From Isoetes taiwanensis (lineage: Eukaryota > Streptophyta > Lycopodiopsida > Isoetales > Isoetaceae): DNA of 64,000 nt. How positions within the stretch are numbered: the first letter of the stretch is position 1; every line of letters starts with the position of its first letter. Location: positions 1,191,787 through 1,255,786 of the forward strand of contig JAJEKV010000013.1 in assembly GCA_021234155.1 (NCBI GenBank), in the 5' to 3' direction. A program made the position numbers and the translations under genes. Shown here in pieces: positions 1 through 12,785 of this stretch. The notes below the pieces were generated by a model. That model did not search any database. It was not told the DNA's origin and was given only the letters and a program-made list of their open reading frames with translations.

Positions 1-657
1 TGGGTACATCGTGCTTGGATGGCTCTACAAAGAGCAGAGGGATTTTATAGGATTGCTTGTTTTTGTAATTTCATTTTATTCTTGCATTCAGGAAGGTACC
101 TACTAATAAACTTTTGAATGCCTTCCACCTTGGAAGTTATATGATGATATAGATCACTTTCTTAATGCAGATTTAGAAGCATAATTGAGAGAGCTTTGAA
201 CGCCCGGTTGATTTACATAAAACCGAACATGAATAGAGCTGTCAGCTTTGAATACATGAACAGGCAGCTTGTGTGGCACGAGTTCTCGGTAAGCCAGAAA
301 TTATACTAGACGATGCATAATCTAAGATAATTCTGATACAGTGCTCTGGTTCAGGAGGTCTTGCTTCTGTTGCTTCCTTTTTTGAATGCATTGTCAATGA
401 AGAAAGCTTTTGGGCTCTCATTATTTGGAGGGCAATATCCTAGCATGAGCATTAAGGAGGATTGTTGCCCAGTTTGTGAGAAGTGGCCAATCAATGTTCC
501 TTATACAGCTCTTCCATGTGGTCATCTTTATTGTTATTACTGTTTATCTACAAGAACATCTGCCAATCGCACATTCCGCTGTGTCAGATGCAATGCCAGT
601 ATTCTGGCTTTACGGCGGCATCATCCCCAAAAGGAATTAAAAGCCTCTGCAACATGA
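1..657 (+). CDS. PEX2: PEX2 peroxisome biogenesis RING E3 ligase, 3' part (exons <1..95, 171..288, 355..657)
   Basis: Last three exons of PEX2; the 5' part lies left of the window. PEX2 is a peroxisomal-membrane RING ubiquitin ligase that acts with PEX10 and PEX12 to ubiquitinate and recycle the receptor PEX5. Reading frame 1 from base 1 gives RAEGFYR and FLHSG, then GT at 96-97. The acceptor AG is at 169-170. The next exon reads the family-conserved stretch MNRAVSFEYMNRQLVW and ends at 288 before GTAAG. The acceptor at 353-354 opens an exon reading LLLLLPFLN. The C-terminal RING is visible: CPVC, then PCGHLYCYYC (C-x-H-x2-C-x2-C), then FRCVRC. TGA is at 655-657. Introns are very short (75 and 66 bp). 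Exon joins keep frame and match known PEX2 by memory. The large out-of-frame ORF at 483-932 is a shadow of the RING exon. Confidence 0.95.
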
Positions 658-3600
658 TATTATTAAGTGCACAGCCATTGCAATGTTTGAAATTCAGGTT
701 AGGATTCGGAGGTCTGTTATGTTTTTGTTGTTACATGAAAGTGCAGTGCAGATGTAGAGCATTTTTTATTCAAAAATTCCCTTTTTCTTTTTGGCGTGTA
801 GATGTCACCTCCCACTCACTCTCTTGCTTATTGAAAGATGAAATTTCTGGAATGTTCGTTTGTGGTAAAGATTTCAGCTTGATTAGTAGGTTTGATTACA
901 TGATTTTGTTTGATGAAGTCAATATTTGTTGAAGGTCCTTCTATTAATGTTTTGTGTGACCAAGTCTTTCTATCCTCTTTCCAGAATGGCATTTTGATAT
1001 GCGTTCACATTGTTTGGTTAACATTGTTCATAATGGTGCACGTCTTTGAAACAAGGTGACACACGCACAGAAATATCAAGGCTGTTCCCCTTATGGATTG
1101 CCCCAATGAATCACACAACTTCTCTCTCGTGATCATTCACAAGATTGGTGCTTATTGGGGCTTCGCTAGCCGTTCCATCTAATGAAATAATTTCAGAACT
1201 AATAAATTTGTCAATGGTTTGCTAACTTTTTATAGAAGTACATGTAGAAAGCCATCTTGACGACACATTATTTCACAACAGAATCCTAGGCATGGCCACT
1301 GTATTACCATACTCTTGAGAATTGAAAGTAAAGGATGATCCCGTGGCATTCCAAGTGAAGAACAAAAGAAGGTACAAACTGAGAGAACCGTCTTCCTGTG
1401 CTACGTCCCTAAACTAAGCTTAGCCACGCCAGCAACAAGATGAGTCAGCATGCCTAGTCATCTTACATTCTAACAGCTGAAACAAAACAGGTAAAATAAG
1501 AACAATATAACAAACAATCAACACAAAATGTACCCCCTAAAACTGATCATCATCAAGCATCCTTGAGTAAGTAGACGAGTAAGTAGGTATTTCTTCATTT
1601 GAGTGAAGGAACTGCCCGAGAGTGGCTTAGTAAGCCCATCAGCCCTTGAAAACTTGATCGAGTACCTTCACGCTGCCATCATTGTCGTGGTGGCCACTAG
1701 GCAATGTGCCTCAAAACTGATTCACGTTTCATGCTTCGAGCTTTAGCTTTAGGTTTAGTTATTTTTAGGCTTCTGAGTTGTGGCTATGGATGCTTTGTTT
1801 TCTGGCTATGGATATGGCGGCAAGAAGTTCTCTGTTTTCTCTCTTCTTTTTTGGGCTTAACAGATATGGCCTTACAGACATGGCCACAAAATCTGTCCTG
1901 GCGAAAATAGAATAATATTTGTGGAGTTTGTGGAGCTATATTGTAGCAAAAAAGAGCGTGCAATATTCTGGCTATGGAAGAAGGAAAGTTCAGCTATACT
2001 ACAAGTTTCTACATTTCTTCAGCTAGATCCGAACTGTCTCAACAACTGTGCCTAGTAAAATCAATTTTTATGACGTTGAAATTGTTGATGCAATGGCAAT
2101 ATAGTAGCATCTAAAACTGCATGGCAGTTAAAAAATTGAAGCTTTGTTAATGACCTGGAACCTTAACAACATGGCCCTCAAGTTCTAGACCTGAGATCCG
2201 ATCTCAGCAATTGGTCAGGCGCTCACCTTCCTCCATGTCTTCTGAAAAATAAAGGATGTCATGTGGCCCTTAAACGCAAACCCTCTTCTAATAACACCAT
2301 TTGTTCATTTATGTTGCTCCATTATCATACAAACTCGTGATGTTTGTAATGTTTTGTTGTTTTATTATATCGACCTATTTGATAAAATATTGCAAAAGCC
2401 AATGGGTTTGAGATCATATGAGCATCGTGAGAGCCCAATTCGATACGAAATTGCAAATACTAGTGGGTTTGAGATCATACCAGCATAGGAGTCCATACAT
2501 CATGCTAGGAGCATAGGAGTCTATAAATCATGCTAGGAGCAGTGTACACTGAATAAGGGTGGCTACGTGCTTTAGAATAGTGAAGTCCATGTCCATGTTT
2601 GAATGGCAAGCCAATGTTCAATACTTTGCATAAAGATCAATACTTTGTTTATGATACTTTACATAAAGATTTTATGAGATTCTATGGCAACATAGCATAG
2701 GCAAGGGTGCTCATTCTCAAAATGTCAGCGTAGACTTGGTCTCAAAGCATTACCCATATAAAGTGTTTTAGATCAAGCCCTGCTCATTGTACATAATTCT
2801 AGCACTAAGCGGGCATTGCATTAATAGGATCTAAGATTAATAGTGGTCCAACCTCACATGTTTGGAACCAAAGACATGTTTGCAATGGCCCTGCCATGAT
2901 AAATTTCTTGTATATACATAAATATGTTGCAAGCATGCACGCCACATGGCAACATGCCCAACAAGTCCATCTATGTGGCAAACTTTATTGCATGGCAAGC
3001 TGATAATCCAGTTTAATTTGTGATGTGTCAAAATTGGTGGAGGTAAAGGGACCATCAAGGCTGAGGTGACAACCACATAGGCTATCAGAGTGGCCATTTA
3101 AGGCTTCCTTGCAAAATTGCAAGGGAAAATGCATTATTATTGTTATTCTTTTTAAAGTAACATCATTGAGAGCTCAAACAAACATCGAGCTCAAACAAGC
3201 ATCAAACTTTTAGTTGATTTGATAGCAAATTTTATATTTCCATGTCAAGACATCAGCCCTTGCTGCGCATGCTGGGTATGTTTCAGTCATCTGACATATG
3301 CAATAGCTGCGTGGGTCACATCAGCCTTCAATGCCCAGAGGTGAGATGGTAGCTCTTGTTGCATGGCCCCATACCTCTCCAATTCCCGTATGCAGTGGCG
3401 CAACTGCTCATGCGCATCCTATGAAGTTCCTTACCATGCAGAGCAATTGTCTTGCGCAGCTCTTGCATATCTCGATTCCAATTAGAGGAGATTTCTTCAG
3501 CCTTTGAAGTTGGAAGGTCACGCTTGCGCCCTCATCAAATTTTGTCATTTCTAGAGTGGCAATCCAGTCTTGTAGGGCCAGAAGATGTTGCAGTCGAAAT

Positions 3601-6043
3601 TATTTGGAGGTTGTTTGAACATTTTGTAGAATGGTGGTTGTCATCACCACAGCTTCTGCTTAAGGTTGTAACACTTTCGCCTTAATCTCCTAGTTAAAGT
3701 GCTCTCGGTCCTAGGACAGGGTGTCTGTTCTGATTGGCATTATGTTTAGATTAGCCCGTAGGTCGGCGATGCCTGATATATCATGCTGCCTTTCAAGTTG
3801 TATCAGTCGAAGATGATCGTCATTCTCTATATACGCGTCTCCATGCTAGAAATCCTTAACTCCTTCTATCCAAATCAAATCGGGGAGCGTGGGGAAGAGG
3901 GAGGAGTAGTATTTCTCCCAACCCACTACATGCATTATGGCTATTATCTAGGTTGCTTTTACGTGACTAGTTGTTTCTTTAGCAATGTAGATGTCGAAGT
4001 CTCTAGCTGCTTAGAAAGACGTGTGGCCTGGGATTTTCAGATGCTCGATTTGGACTTCTCCAAGAATGGCTTGTCACGTTCTGTGTCGGCCATAGAACTG
4101 CCTAGCCAAGTGTGTTGCATGTACTTTGGCCCTTGCCTTCTTTCGCAGAATAGACTTGCAGCCTTGCCTATGTGATCTATCCCGCATATGAGCATGGAAT
4201 TTATCAAATCCCTTAGCATGAGCTTGGCTGCCATGTCTGCCTATGGCGGTGGAGGTTGGGGTTGTGAGAAGTCTTTTCCATCTATGGGCATGGCCGTAGG
4301 TATAGATATTGGATAGACATTGTTGTAAAGTGGGAAAAGGAGCGACAGTGGGAGAAAGGGGCAAATAAGATGGGGCTAGAAAGGGATGCATAGGTGCAAA
4401 TTTAAAAGGAGCCGGATATCAATACAATTTTGCCACTCGTCTGAAAGTCTCTGGGTGAAAAGCACTCCTATCCTTTGGTTGATCTGAGCTATAAACAATC
4501 TATTGGCGATCTTGCCACCTCACAAACACTTGTTTTAAAGCATTGAAATGGAATAGTAGCATCGTTCTTTTCTCCGTCAAGTATGCTTCCACCTTTTGAA
4601 GTGGTTTCTAGCTTATAGATGGTCGTGTGGAAGACTCCTAGTGCAACAATGATTTTCAATAGTTTCCCAACTAGATGCAACAATCTCGCACTCCTATTCT
4701 TTGGCTGACCTGTCACAAAGCTAGAGATATAGAGGGTTCAATTACATGCATAAGGAATATTAATGTTGTTATTGCTTACTTCAATTGGGGTTCTAGGATC
4801 TAGCGAACTAGTTGAGTGCATTGTCTTCAATGTATCTGGAAGCCTAAAGAATAATAGGATGCTTATTGAAACAACAAAACCAGATTTATTCGAGGCCTGA
4901 TAGGATTAGAAGGATCCTTCATTGTAAAAATCTCCTCAACATTTGCATCATCTTCTTGATGTAGGAGGAGAAGGATTAGCACACTCCTAAGAAGCAAGAA
5001 CCCCAAAACAATTTGGTAGGGGATAAAAATTGCAATTTGGCCTTTATAGATTCATTTTGAAATCATGATCCTCATTGTCAACCTGGTATTATTATCCCTC
5101 CCCCAAAAAAAAAAAAAAAAAAAAAAAAGGACTTGTATAAATTCAAATCTAACTGTATGATACCAATCCCTTTTCGTCCTCCAATGACTCTTCAATGATG
5201 TGTCTAATCTCAACCTATTTCTTCAACTAAGCATCCTGCTTAGATGAGTTCAAGATATTGAAATCATCTGCCATAATCTCTACCTTCTTTTTGGCCCTAC
5301 CAAGAATCCTTCTAAGGTTTTCATCCATCTCTCAAATCAACCTGTTGCACTAACCTGAGAACTAGTATGCACTTTAAGAAAAGGATTTTATTGTTGTCAA
5401 TTTGCATGGCACATGGCTTTGGGTGTTCCTTAGTCTACATTTTACAATTGGAGAAAGAGGTTCAAGTTATGTGGAAAAAGAGTAGAGCATGGTAATATGG
5501 GCTCTAAGAAGTCTTGATTTGTTACATTAACTATAGAATGTGTGCTTGATACCTTCATTCTTGAGAATGCAGAGCATTCCACATAGAAGCAAAAAAAGAA
5601 AGGATGTTATTCGCAATGATGGCCTGTTCCAACCTCACTTGCCCAAATTTCCTTATTCTGTGAGGCAAATCATGGCACTTAGACTCCCGACCACAAGAAG
5701 CCATTAGAAGCTTGTAATCTCTTATCAATATTCTACAGGCTTGAAGTAAAAAAATATGCGAATATCGTGCTTGACACGCTTGTAAATCTCCAGATTCCAT
5801 CTTTTATAATAACTGCACTTGGCATCGAAGAATTTTCAGAACCACCTCCTATCCACATTGTTATCATCTGCTAAAGTAAATAAGTCAATCAAAGTAGGTA
5901 GCTCGCCTCCTGAGCAATCTGTATCAGATAAGGGCAATCCTGCATGCGGTCCCCTTGGCGGAAGCATCAAAAACATCCCAATCTATCTTGAGCTATTTCA
6001 CGTGCTTATTTGGCACATTAAGGCTAGCCTTTTTGTCAAGCCT
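658..6043. other. Gene-free stretch
   Basis: No coding region or RNA gene is supportable; all ORFs are short and show no family motif. It contains a 28-bp direct duplication at 2483-2538 and an A24 homopolymer at 5105-5128 preceded by CCCTCCCCC. Part of 5.1-6.0 kb may be decayed transposon linked to the gag remnant that follows, but I could not recognise any domain. Confidence 0.5.
2483..2538. repeat. 28-bp direct tandem duplication
   Basis: Two adjacent 28-bp units, each starting GCATAGGAGT and ending CATGCTAGGA, differing at two positions. Confidence 0.85.
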
Positions 6044-6561
6044 CTAGTATGACAACTGTTGTGAAGGCCCTGGACTGGATGATTGAGGCCTATAGGGAGT
6101 ATAAGGCCTGCTGCCACCAAAACTGATAGGCTTTTGATATGAGGACTTAGGTGCTTCCTCCTCTAAGCTGAGGGCTTTGGCTTCCGCTTTAGCTACTGAC
6201 TTGTCATTTGCACATATCATCTTCCTAAAATTGTCAAACAACTCCTCAATATAGTCCTCCATGACTCATTTCTTTATGATAGCCAGTGCACGCAACTTGA
6301 ACCCCATGAACTCGTCAGTGTAAGCCTGTGCTGATAAGCTCTCCGCTCCAACCTATAGAAAGTCTAGATTTGCTGACACTTATGGGCACATGGAATATAG
6401 TGAGCTTTGAAAGCCTTAGCAAACTGCTTGAACTTGAACTTATTTCTTGCCAAATTGTTGGTTTTTGCATACCTCTTCCACCAAATACGAGCAAGTCCCG
6501 TGAGGTTGATAGTAGCAACTTTTCGAGTATCCTTATCTATCATTTTGTATGAGGTGATAAG
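6044..6561 (-). pseudogene. Ty3/gypsy gag remnant
   Basis: Read on the minus strand from about 6554, one frame gives LTGLARIWWKRYAK, then FKQFAKAFKAHYIP. This is the usual pattern of the plant retrotransposon gag domain (a WW(K) block, then F...F...Y.P). It then meets an in-frame stop and the reading shifts frame. After the shift, 6262-6044 reads MEDYIEELFDNFRKM and a Lys/Ala/Glu-rich segment followed by a Pro/Ser/Tyr-rich linker (RPYTPYRPQSSSPG), as gag has ahead of its zinc knuckle. No zinc knuckle, protease or reverse transcriptase was recognised downstream (lower coordinates). It is a decayed fragment with at least one stop and one frameshift. The family call rests on motif memory. Confidence 0.65.
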
Positions 6562-6844
6562 TTAACCATCATTCATTTAAATTGGGATTATGTCTGTTCC
6601 AAAATCGCGCCAGTTTGGCGCTATATAGGCCAAATATTGTTATTTTTACATTAAACCAATTCACCAAAAATGTCACTCAAAAACACTTGTTGACTAGTCT
6701 AATTCAAATTATGTCATAAAAAGGAGACTTATTCGTGCATTATTTAAATATTTTTCTGAGGTAGAATAATGGAGAATGGCTATTGTTTTTTATGTTTTAA
6801 TCTTCTAATATAATTCATAGGACATGCAAATAGCGTCAATATAC

Positions 6845-6954
6845 ATGTAATATGTATCTAACAACATTAAAAGTTAACCCAATATTCAGTATTTGAAGAT
6901 GTAATATGTATCTAACAACATTAAAAGTTAACCCAATATTCAGTATTTGAAGAC
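6845..6954. repeat. 54-bp perfect tandem duplication
   Basis: A unit beginning GTAATATGTATCTAAC at 6847 is repeated without mismatch from 6901, period 54 bp. The perfect match suggests a recent event. Confidence 0.95.
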
Positions 6955-7814
6955 GAATCAAGACAAACACAATTGACATTCAACACAATAATATAAAAAT
7001 ACACTCTTGTTAAATTCCAAAGAGCCTACAAACAACAAAAAAATGAGGTATATAAACGTGTGACTTGGCTTATAAAAACATATGGAAGGTAAAATCATGC
7101 TTAATAATTTACATGCTTTTTTATAACACGAAAACGCGCTTGGCGCGATTTAGCTGAAGGTCCAAAAGTTTAAGTTTCATACTAAATACTATAATCTATC
7201 TTTTGTCCTCTTCTTTGATTTTGTCCTCTTCTTTCAGAATGATAGAACCCAGGCATATATCGAAACATCTATCCAGTTCAGCTGCATGACTTTGTACTAC
7301 AATAAACCTGAATACACGATCAGAACTGAGTTAGTTGTGCAAACAAATTGTAAAGCAAAACAGAGCAAGAATCACATGATCTGCCTTGTTACAAGCCTTT
7401 GAAAATAAATATAATGTCATTGAAGCAAGAATTTGGGTTTTGGCTTTCAAGATATTCATAAAAGCTTACTGCTTGATCTTGTATCGTTCCTTTTTCTTCT
7501 GTATCATCTCCAAATTGAATCAAATAATATTTCAACGAACTGAAGAACACATTCCACAAACTTGGCACATAAACTCTGATTCGAAATCGAAGGCCAATAA
7601 TACTTAGATTATCATAATCGAAATAGAGAGATTTAAACTTGATGGTAATAATACCTGCAGATATGGCAGTCCCTCTATCTCTTACATGCCCGAATCATTT
7701 GAAATATGACCCTGCAGAAAACACAGCCATTGCAAGAAAACTTAAGGCGAACCATACTCACCAAATGGCTGCATCCAAGAAATTGTAGAAAGAGCAAACC
7801 GAGCTCGCCTAGCC

Positions 7815-8105
7815 AGGATGGGCATGTCTACAAAGAAGAGGCAGAGAAATAAGCATGTCGGAATGGCAAAAAGGGCAGAACGGAATCGAAAAAGGGCCGA
7901 AATAGGTTTGTCTATGAAGAAAGGGCAGAGAAATATATGGGAAGGAAAGTCGGAATGGCAAGAAGACCGGAATAGGCCTGGTTATGAAGAAAGGTCAGAG
8001 AAATATATGGGAAAAGAAAGCTGGAATGGGAAAAAGGCCGGAATAGGTCTGCTTATGAAGAAAGCGCAGAGAGATATATCTATATGGAAAAGAAACCCAA
8101 AATAG
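7815..8105. repeat. ~70-bp tandem repeat, about four units
   Basis: Units start near 7820, 7902, 7972 and 8043. Each carries ATAGG, then ATGAAGAAAG, then CAGAGAAATA(TATGGGAA) and GGAATGG. The spacing is 70-71 bp, apart from the first, more diverged unit. The stretch is purine-rich on the plus strand and stays open as a 95-codon ORF rich in Lys, Arg and Glu. I take that ORF as a by-product of the repeat, because there is no upstream support and no family match. Confidence 0.9.
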
Positions 8106-8171
8106 GCATGTCGCGTGCATCGAAAAAAATGCAATGAAAAAAAATGCAATGGGGAAAGTGCGAAAGAAAAA

Positions 8172-8290
8172 GCGGGGGGGGAAGTAGAAACGTGAGGAAG
8201 AAAAAGCGGGGGAAAGTAAACGGGCGGGAAATTTTAGCGGAGGAAATTTTAGACGGGCGGGGAAAATTTTAGGCGGACGGGCGGGAAACG
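8172..8290. promoter_or_regulatory. G-rich block with repeated E2F-like motifs
   Basis: The block contains GCGGGGGAAA, CGGGCGGGAAATTTTAG, CGGAGGAAATTTTAG, GGGCGGGGAAAATTTTAG and GGGCGGGAAACG. GGCGGGAAA is the reverse complement of the E2F consensus TTTCCCGCC. Several copies sit beside A/T-rich ATTTTAG spacers. No gene start lies next to it, so a regulatory role is inference. It may instead be the end of a transposon whose interior holds the 70-bp repeat. Confidence 0.35.
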
Positions 8291-8921
8291 AAACGTATTT
8301 AAAATTCTCAATATTATGACATAATCTGAATATAAATGAATGATGGTTAGTTCATGCATCTCATCCAACTACGGCTCAGTGTCCATCGGATTGATTCTTC
8401 TCAGAGAACTATTTAAGCTTCCAATTTTTTTGTATGCTAGTCATCGCCGAGTCAATCGTCTTCTGATAATCTTTCTTACTAGACTTCCAGTTTTATCAAT
8501 TGTTTCGCATGATGGGTTATCAACTCCCAATGGCAGCTTTTGGTTCTTTATTCTTGGAATGGGCTCTCTTGGCATTGGAGCCTTTCCCTCACAAATTTGA
8601 CCACAAGGATCACCTCCTGAGAAGTTTTAACTCTAGCATCTGTAGAAATTTAATCCTTTTCCTCTGATCCTTTACCGCAACCTTGTGAGTTTGATTAAAA
8701 GCTCGATCAAAACCCTTCTATCTAGTAGGCTGAAACGGGACTTTCACATCTTACTATTCTTCAAAGAAGCAATCGTTAATGTCAACGTCAAAGGCGGAAA
8801 CAGCTAATTCTAGAATGCGAAAATGTTCATTCACAGAAATGGCGATCTTTGGTTGGGACCTCCATCTGTAATGGAATTGATAAGTAACTCTCAAAACTGG
8901 GATTAGAACTTAAAATAGAGA

Positions 8922-9167
8922 CAAAAGTATACTGGTGGGGTACAAAAGCAGGCATTTGGACACATGCTGACAGCACTCATATAGCACCCCGTATGGCAGC
9001 TTGTTTAGAGTATTACTGGTACTAGCACATGGTAATTAGGTAATCAATAGAAATATGTAACAGCTCCAATGAATGACAAGTGGAATACTATGATAGAATA
9101 GTAGGTGCAGGGTGCTGATATAAGTGCTGGGGTCGTGTTTTTTTTGCACCCCACTAGCATACTTTTG
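8922..9167. mobile_element. MITE-like element with 26-bp terminal inverted repeats
   Basis: The left terminus at 8922-8947 reads CAAAAGTATACTGGTGGGGT and on; the right terminus at 9142-9167 is its reverse complement with about three mismatches. Total size is about 246 bp, with no coding capacity. I could not see a target-site duplication, so the family is not assigned. Confidence 0.65.
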
Positions 9168-9601
9168 CCCACAATCAGTTTAATGCTCTAAAAATAGCTT
9201 CAGAGCACTTCCCAAGTTATGTCCGAAAATGAGTCCAACGGAACTAGCATCTTTAAAATCTCCAAAGTATGAATGCTAAAGACTTTCTCATGACCCTTAA
9301 AAATTATGCCTTTGATGCTCCACAGAAGCATTACAACTACGTCTTATCCTCTGGTCTCTCATATATACTTGTTAGAGAGATGTGTCAATAAGTTACAGGT
9401 CCGTATGGAGGTTATCATTTCTTATACAAGTGCACGAGATATGAATATTTGATACTAGCATCTAGATCATAAATTCAAATGTGATACTGTTTGTTGGAAT
9501 CAACTATTCAATTCATTTTAAATTGAATTTTATAAGGAAATTTAGTGACTCGACAGGAAGGAATAACTTCGTCTACAATCGATTCCATGTCAGAGTACAA
9601 T

Positions 9602-10425
9602 CTACTGCGTGATAGGAATGTATAATTTTGGAATCATTCCATTAGAGGGAATTCCTTGTGAGCGGTCCTTCCAGATAGAATCACAATTGAACAGTTGGGA
9701 TTTTCCTGTTGAGTGGATGATGTCAGAAGTACTCGGCCCACAAAGTTGAAGAATATGTGGTTTGGTCCATTGCAGACCTCCGATTTGCATTTTATAGTTC
9801 CCATTGGCATATTTCTTTGTATGTGAAGTTTCGATAGATTGATGGATCACGTTGTGTGCCTCTAAACAAGCGGGGAAAGCACATCTCCTCGCAGTTTGGG
9901 ATGGCATAAAAACCCATCGAGTGGGATCCCTCTCCTGGTGCGATGGCGATGATGTTGTCATCGAAGTTCTAGATATTCTCGGGCTGCATGTTCCACATAG
10001 CGTCTATCCCACGTGCGCTGGGTCGTAGTCACTCCGGTTAGGCTCTGCATCGTCTAGTTCGAGGATTGTGCATTGGTTGTTAAAATGTATAGCCCATTCT
10101 TCATTCATCTTGATGCCTGCTTCCACTTACAGGGGTTGTTTGTGAAAGTAGTGCATGGCTCGCATCATGGCAGTTAGGTTGACTGGTCCTTCCATGTAGG
10201 GCGCGTGTCTGCCATCCTCTTTTTTAGTTGCAGCCTGATTGATGCATGGCCGTCGCTAAGCCTAGGCAGTGCGACATGCGTTGCTTCGATGTTTGATGCA
10301 ACGTGAATGACGGACCCGTGTAGCTTGTTCTGGACGACGCATTGGTATGATAGTGCTATTTTTGCCAAGTGGATCCTCGTAAACACTAGCCTCACTTCCA
10401 AGTCTGTCAGTGTGACGCTCCCCAC
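9602..10425 (-). pseudogene. Helitron replicase/helicase N-terminal remnant (DUF6570-like region)
   Basis: Three minus-strand frames in order give a recognisable Helitron protein. 10425-10174 reads LTDLEVRLVFTRIHLAK, then KLHGSVIHVASNIEATHVALP, matching the DUF6570 pattern (LT.LE..LV..RI, then HG.V..V..., then LPR). 10170 to about 10005 reads AMHYFHKQPL and MNEEWAIHFNN. From about 9968, IAPGEG, then CEEMCFPRLFRGTQ, then FTYKEICQWEL and NRRSA correspond to the APGEG / EE(L)xFP / Y.DICKxE...DRR order that follows it in Helitron proteins. Stops and frameshifts separate the blocks, so it is dead. No Rep HUH motif or helicase is visible in the window. The identification comes from remembered family patterns. 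Confidence 0.6.
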
Positions 10426-10430
10426 AAAGT

Positions 10431-12780
10431 ATATGATGCCCCGTCGTATACCTCACGGGAAATCCCGTATCCATCATCATCTGCTGCATGGGCTCTCCGT
10501 CTGCCACATTCGTGAAGATGGCCCGGACGCGGGAAGGGAACATGAAGGTGTCTTGCACGCCCGTCCGTTATGGGCTCCTATAACAACGGAAGAATAAATA
10601 TAACATCAACATTAGCAATACAATACAATATGATCAACTACCTCGAAGGGTAGTGCCATCCATCCATCAATAGATCCATCATAGATATCAATACATCATC
10701 CATCAGATGAGCTCCTAACCAGGCCCAGACTCATGGGAAGAGTAGACTGATGGCTGGAGTCTCAAGATATAAGAGATCGAGCGCATAGGGCTAAAAACTC
10801 ATATCCCCTCCCCCCTTCCCTTTTTTTTCTCTTCTCCCTTTTTTTTTTGGTGGGGGGGGGTGGGATCTAGAGGTATAGAATTTGGTTGTTATATACGATT
10901 GGTATTCTGGAATTAGACTTCCAGTTGAAGTTGAAGTGGTATTTTTTTTGTTGAAGAGGTATTCTTTTGTTCCTTTTAGTTTTTTGTATGGTCGACATTG
11001 GCCTGGCAACTCTAGCAAACTTTTTGGTGAAATCCTTATAATGTGCATATCCGTTTATCCTTAGCTTCTTATGTAGCGATCACATGGAGGATGGTCCATG
11101 TGGATACTGATTTCTGTTGATCCAACACTGAACCAAAGATTTTTTCATCAATATTGAGATTTCAACTTGCGCGATGTCAAGAACGCACTGCAGGGGCTTT
11201 GTAACAACACCTCGAAATTTGGACTTGGAACACTTTGAAACTACAACATCTTTTTTTTTTTTTTTTTTTTTTTTTGGGGATTGACTATGGATTTGGTATC
11301 CTGATAAGCGATTAAATATCTTAAAATACTTTTCAACATGGAATGTATAATAGACAATGAATAGTAATGACTAAAAGAAACTTATACCCAATATGCGCTC
11401 TAATCCTGTCATAATGAGAAATAATTGAACATATGAGACTGATACACTAATACATATTTAAACAAGGTGCTATACACGAAGGGTTGCCCTCCATGGCCGG
11501 AGGGTGAAGTGGCTTAAATCATACTTGAAAGTCATGTTTTTACAATCAATCAAAATTGCTATTTCAAAGCAATAGAGTACTTGATACTATGACTTTATGA
11601 GGATTGGCCTGAAGAGATCTTTGGTGCTTCGGCATGGATTTGGAGTTTTGCGGATGATGAATGCATGATTTGGAGTATGATCGTGCTTCTTGACATATCA
11701 TTTCTTAGACTAACAGCACCATAGCTACTCCGCACCGGCCAAATCCAAACCAAAATGAACATTACATCCCATACTTTTTTATGGAGGCATTTACGTGGCA
11801 AATTGCTTTTGGCGGGCGCCCGCCTTTTCATGAGGAGGGCTCGCGGCTCGACGCCGCCATGTCTCTGGCGAGCCAACTTAGCAATTACATCACGTAAATG
11901 GCCTCCAGACGAAAATTATGTAGTACATTGCCACCTCACCAACTAACGTTAATGGGTCATCCTGTTTAAATGAATGGTCAAAATGAAAGCCCTAAATGTA
12001 CAGACGGCCGAGATCAAAAGCCTCAAATCCTACACCTTCCTAGCATCATCCTAGGCACATTTGACGGCCAGGATTTCACTTCCCTCTTGATCCAATGGTT
12101 TAGAGGCATGGTGCATGCCCCCATGCATGCCCCATCATGAAGTGGCAAAGATCTCAACCGCCTCCTCTTTTCAACGGATGGATGGGATTAGGTGTACATC
12201 TAAAAACCTTATTTATACAAGAAAGCCGCCGCGAACATTTCTCTTTATCCCTTGTGACAGTTCAAGAATTGTTATATTGTGCATTATTTTGATAGTTGTA
12301 GCCATATTATGCCTCACTTCCTGTTTACGAGCATATGTAAGCCCAGTTCCTTTCTAATTTACCTCTATATTGTACCTGGATCGATCTTACAAACCATTTT
12401 AACTTATTGTACAACCCAAAGGTCTCAAACCCTGTGTATAACTTGTGTACTCTCTATCGTAATTTAGCTTACCAAATGTAAATAAATAAAAGTTGAACAT
12501 TGCACGAAGGCAAACATATGACATCATACCAAATGAGATTTTCTCAAAGTATTGATAAGATTCTATTGTTATGATGTTTAAAAACATCTATCTATTCTAA
12601 GGAAAATCAGTAAAGTGGGAGCTATAAGAGAAAATACAGCCTTTATACATTTGCAATCCTAATGCTGATTCAAGGGGTCAAGAGACGCAAAGCAAAGCAA
12701 AGCAAACAATTAAACAAATAGCTACATAGATGAAATGATATGGACATTAATGGTTTCTTCATGCAATAGGCAAAAACATT
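10431..12780. other. Gene-free stretch
   Basis: No supportable coding region. It contains pyrimidine and G homopolymers near 10807-10862, a T25 run at 11251-11275, and at 11461-11590 a segment shared with 29795-29920 (both have TTGCCCTCCATGG, GTGAAGTGGCTTAAAT and AATCAAAATTGCT), an unclassified interspersed repeat. Confidence 0.5.
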
Positions 12781-12785
12781 ACCAT

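Noticed and set aside
483-932. 149-codon plus ORF overlapping the PEX2 last exon
   Set aside because: Out of frame with the conserved RING coding sequence and without motifs; a shadow.
7818-8105. 95-codon Lys/Arg-rich ORF
   Set aside because: Produced by the 70-bp tandem repeat; no start context, homology or splice support.
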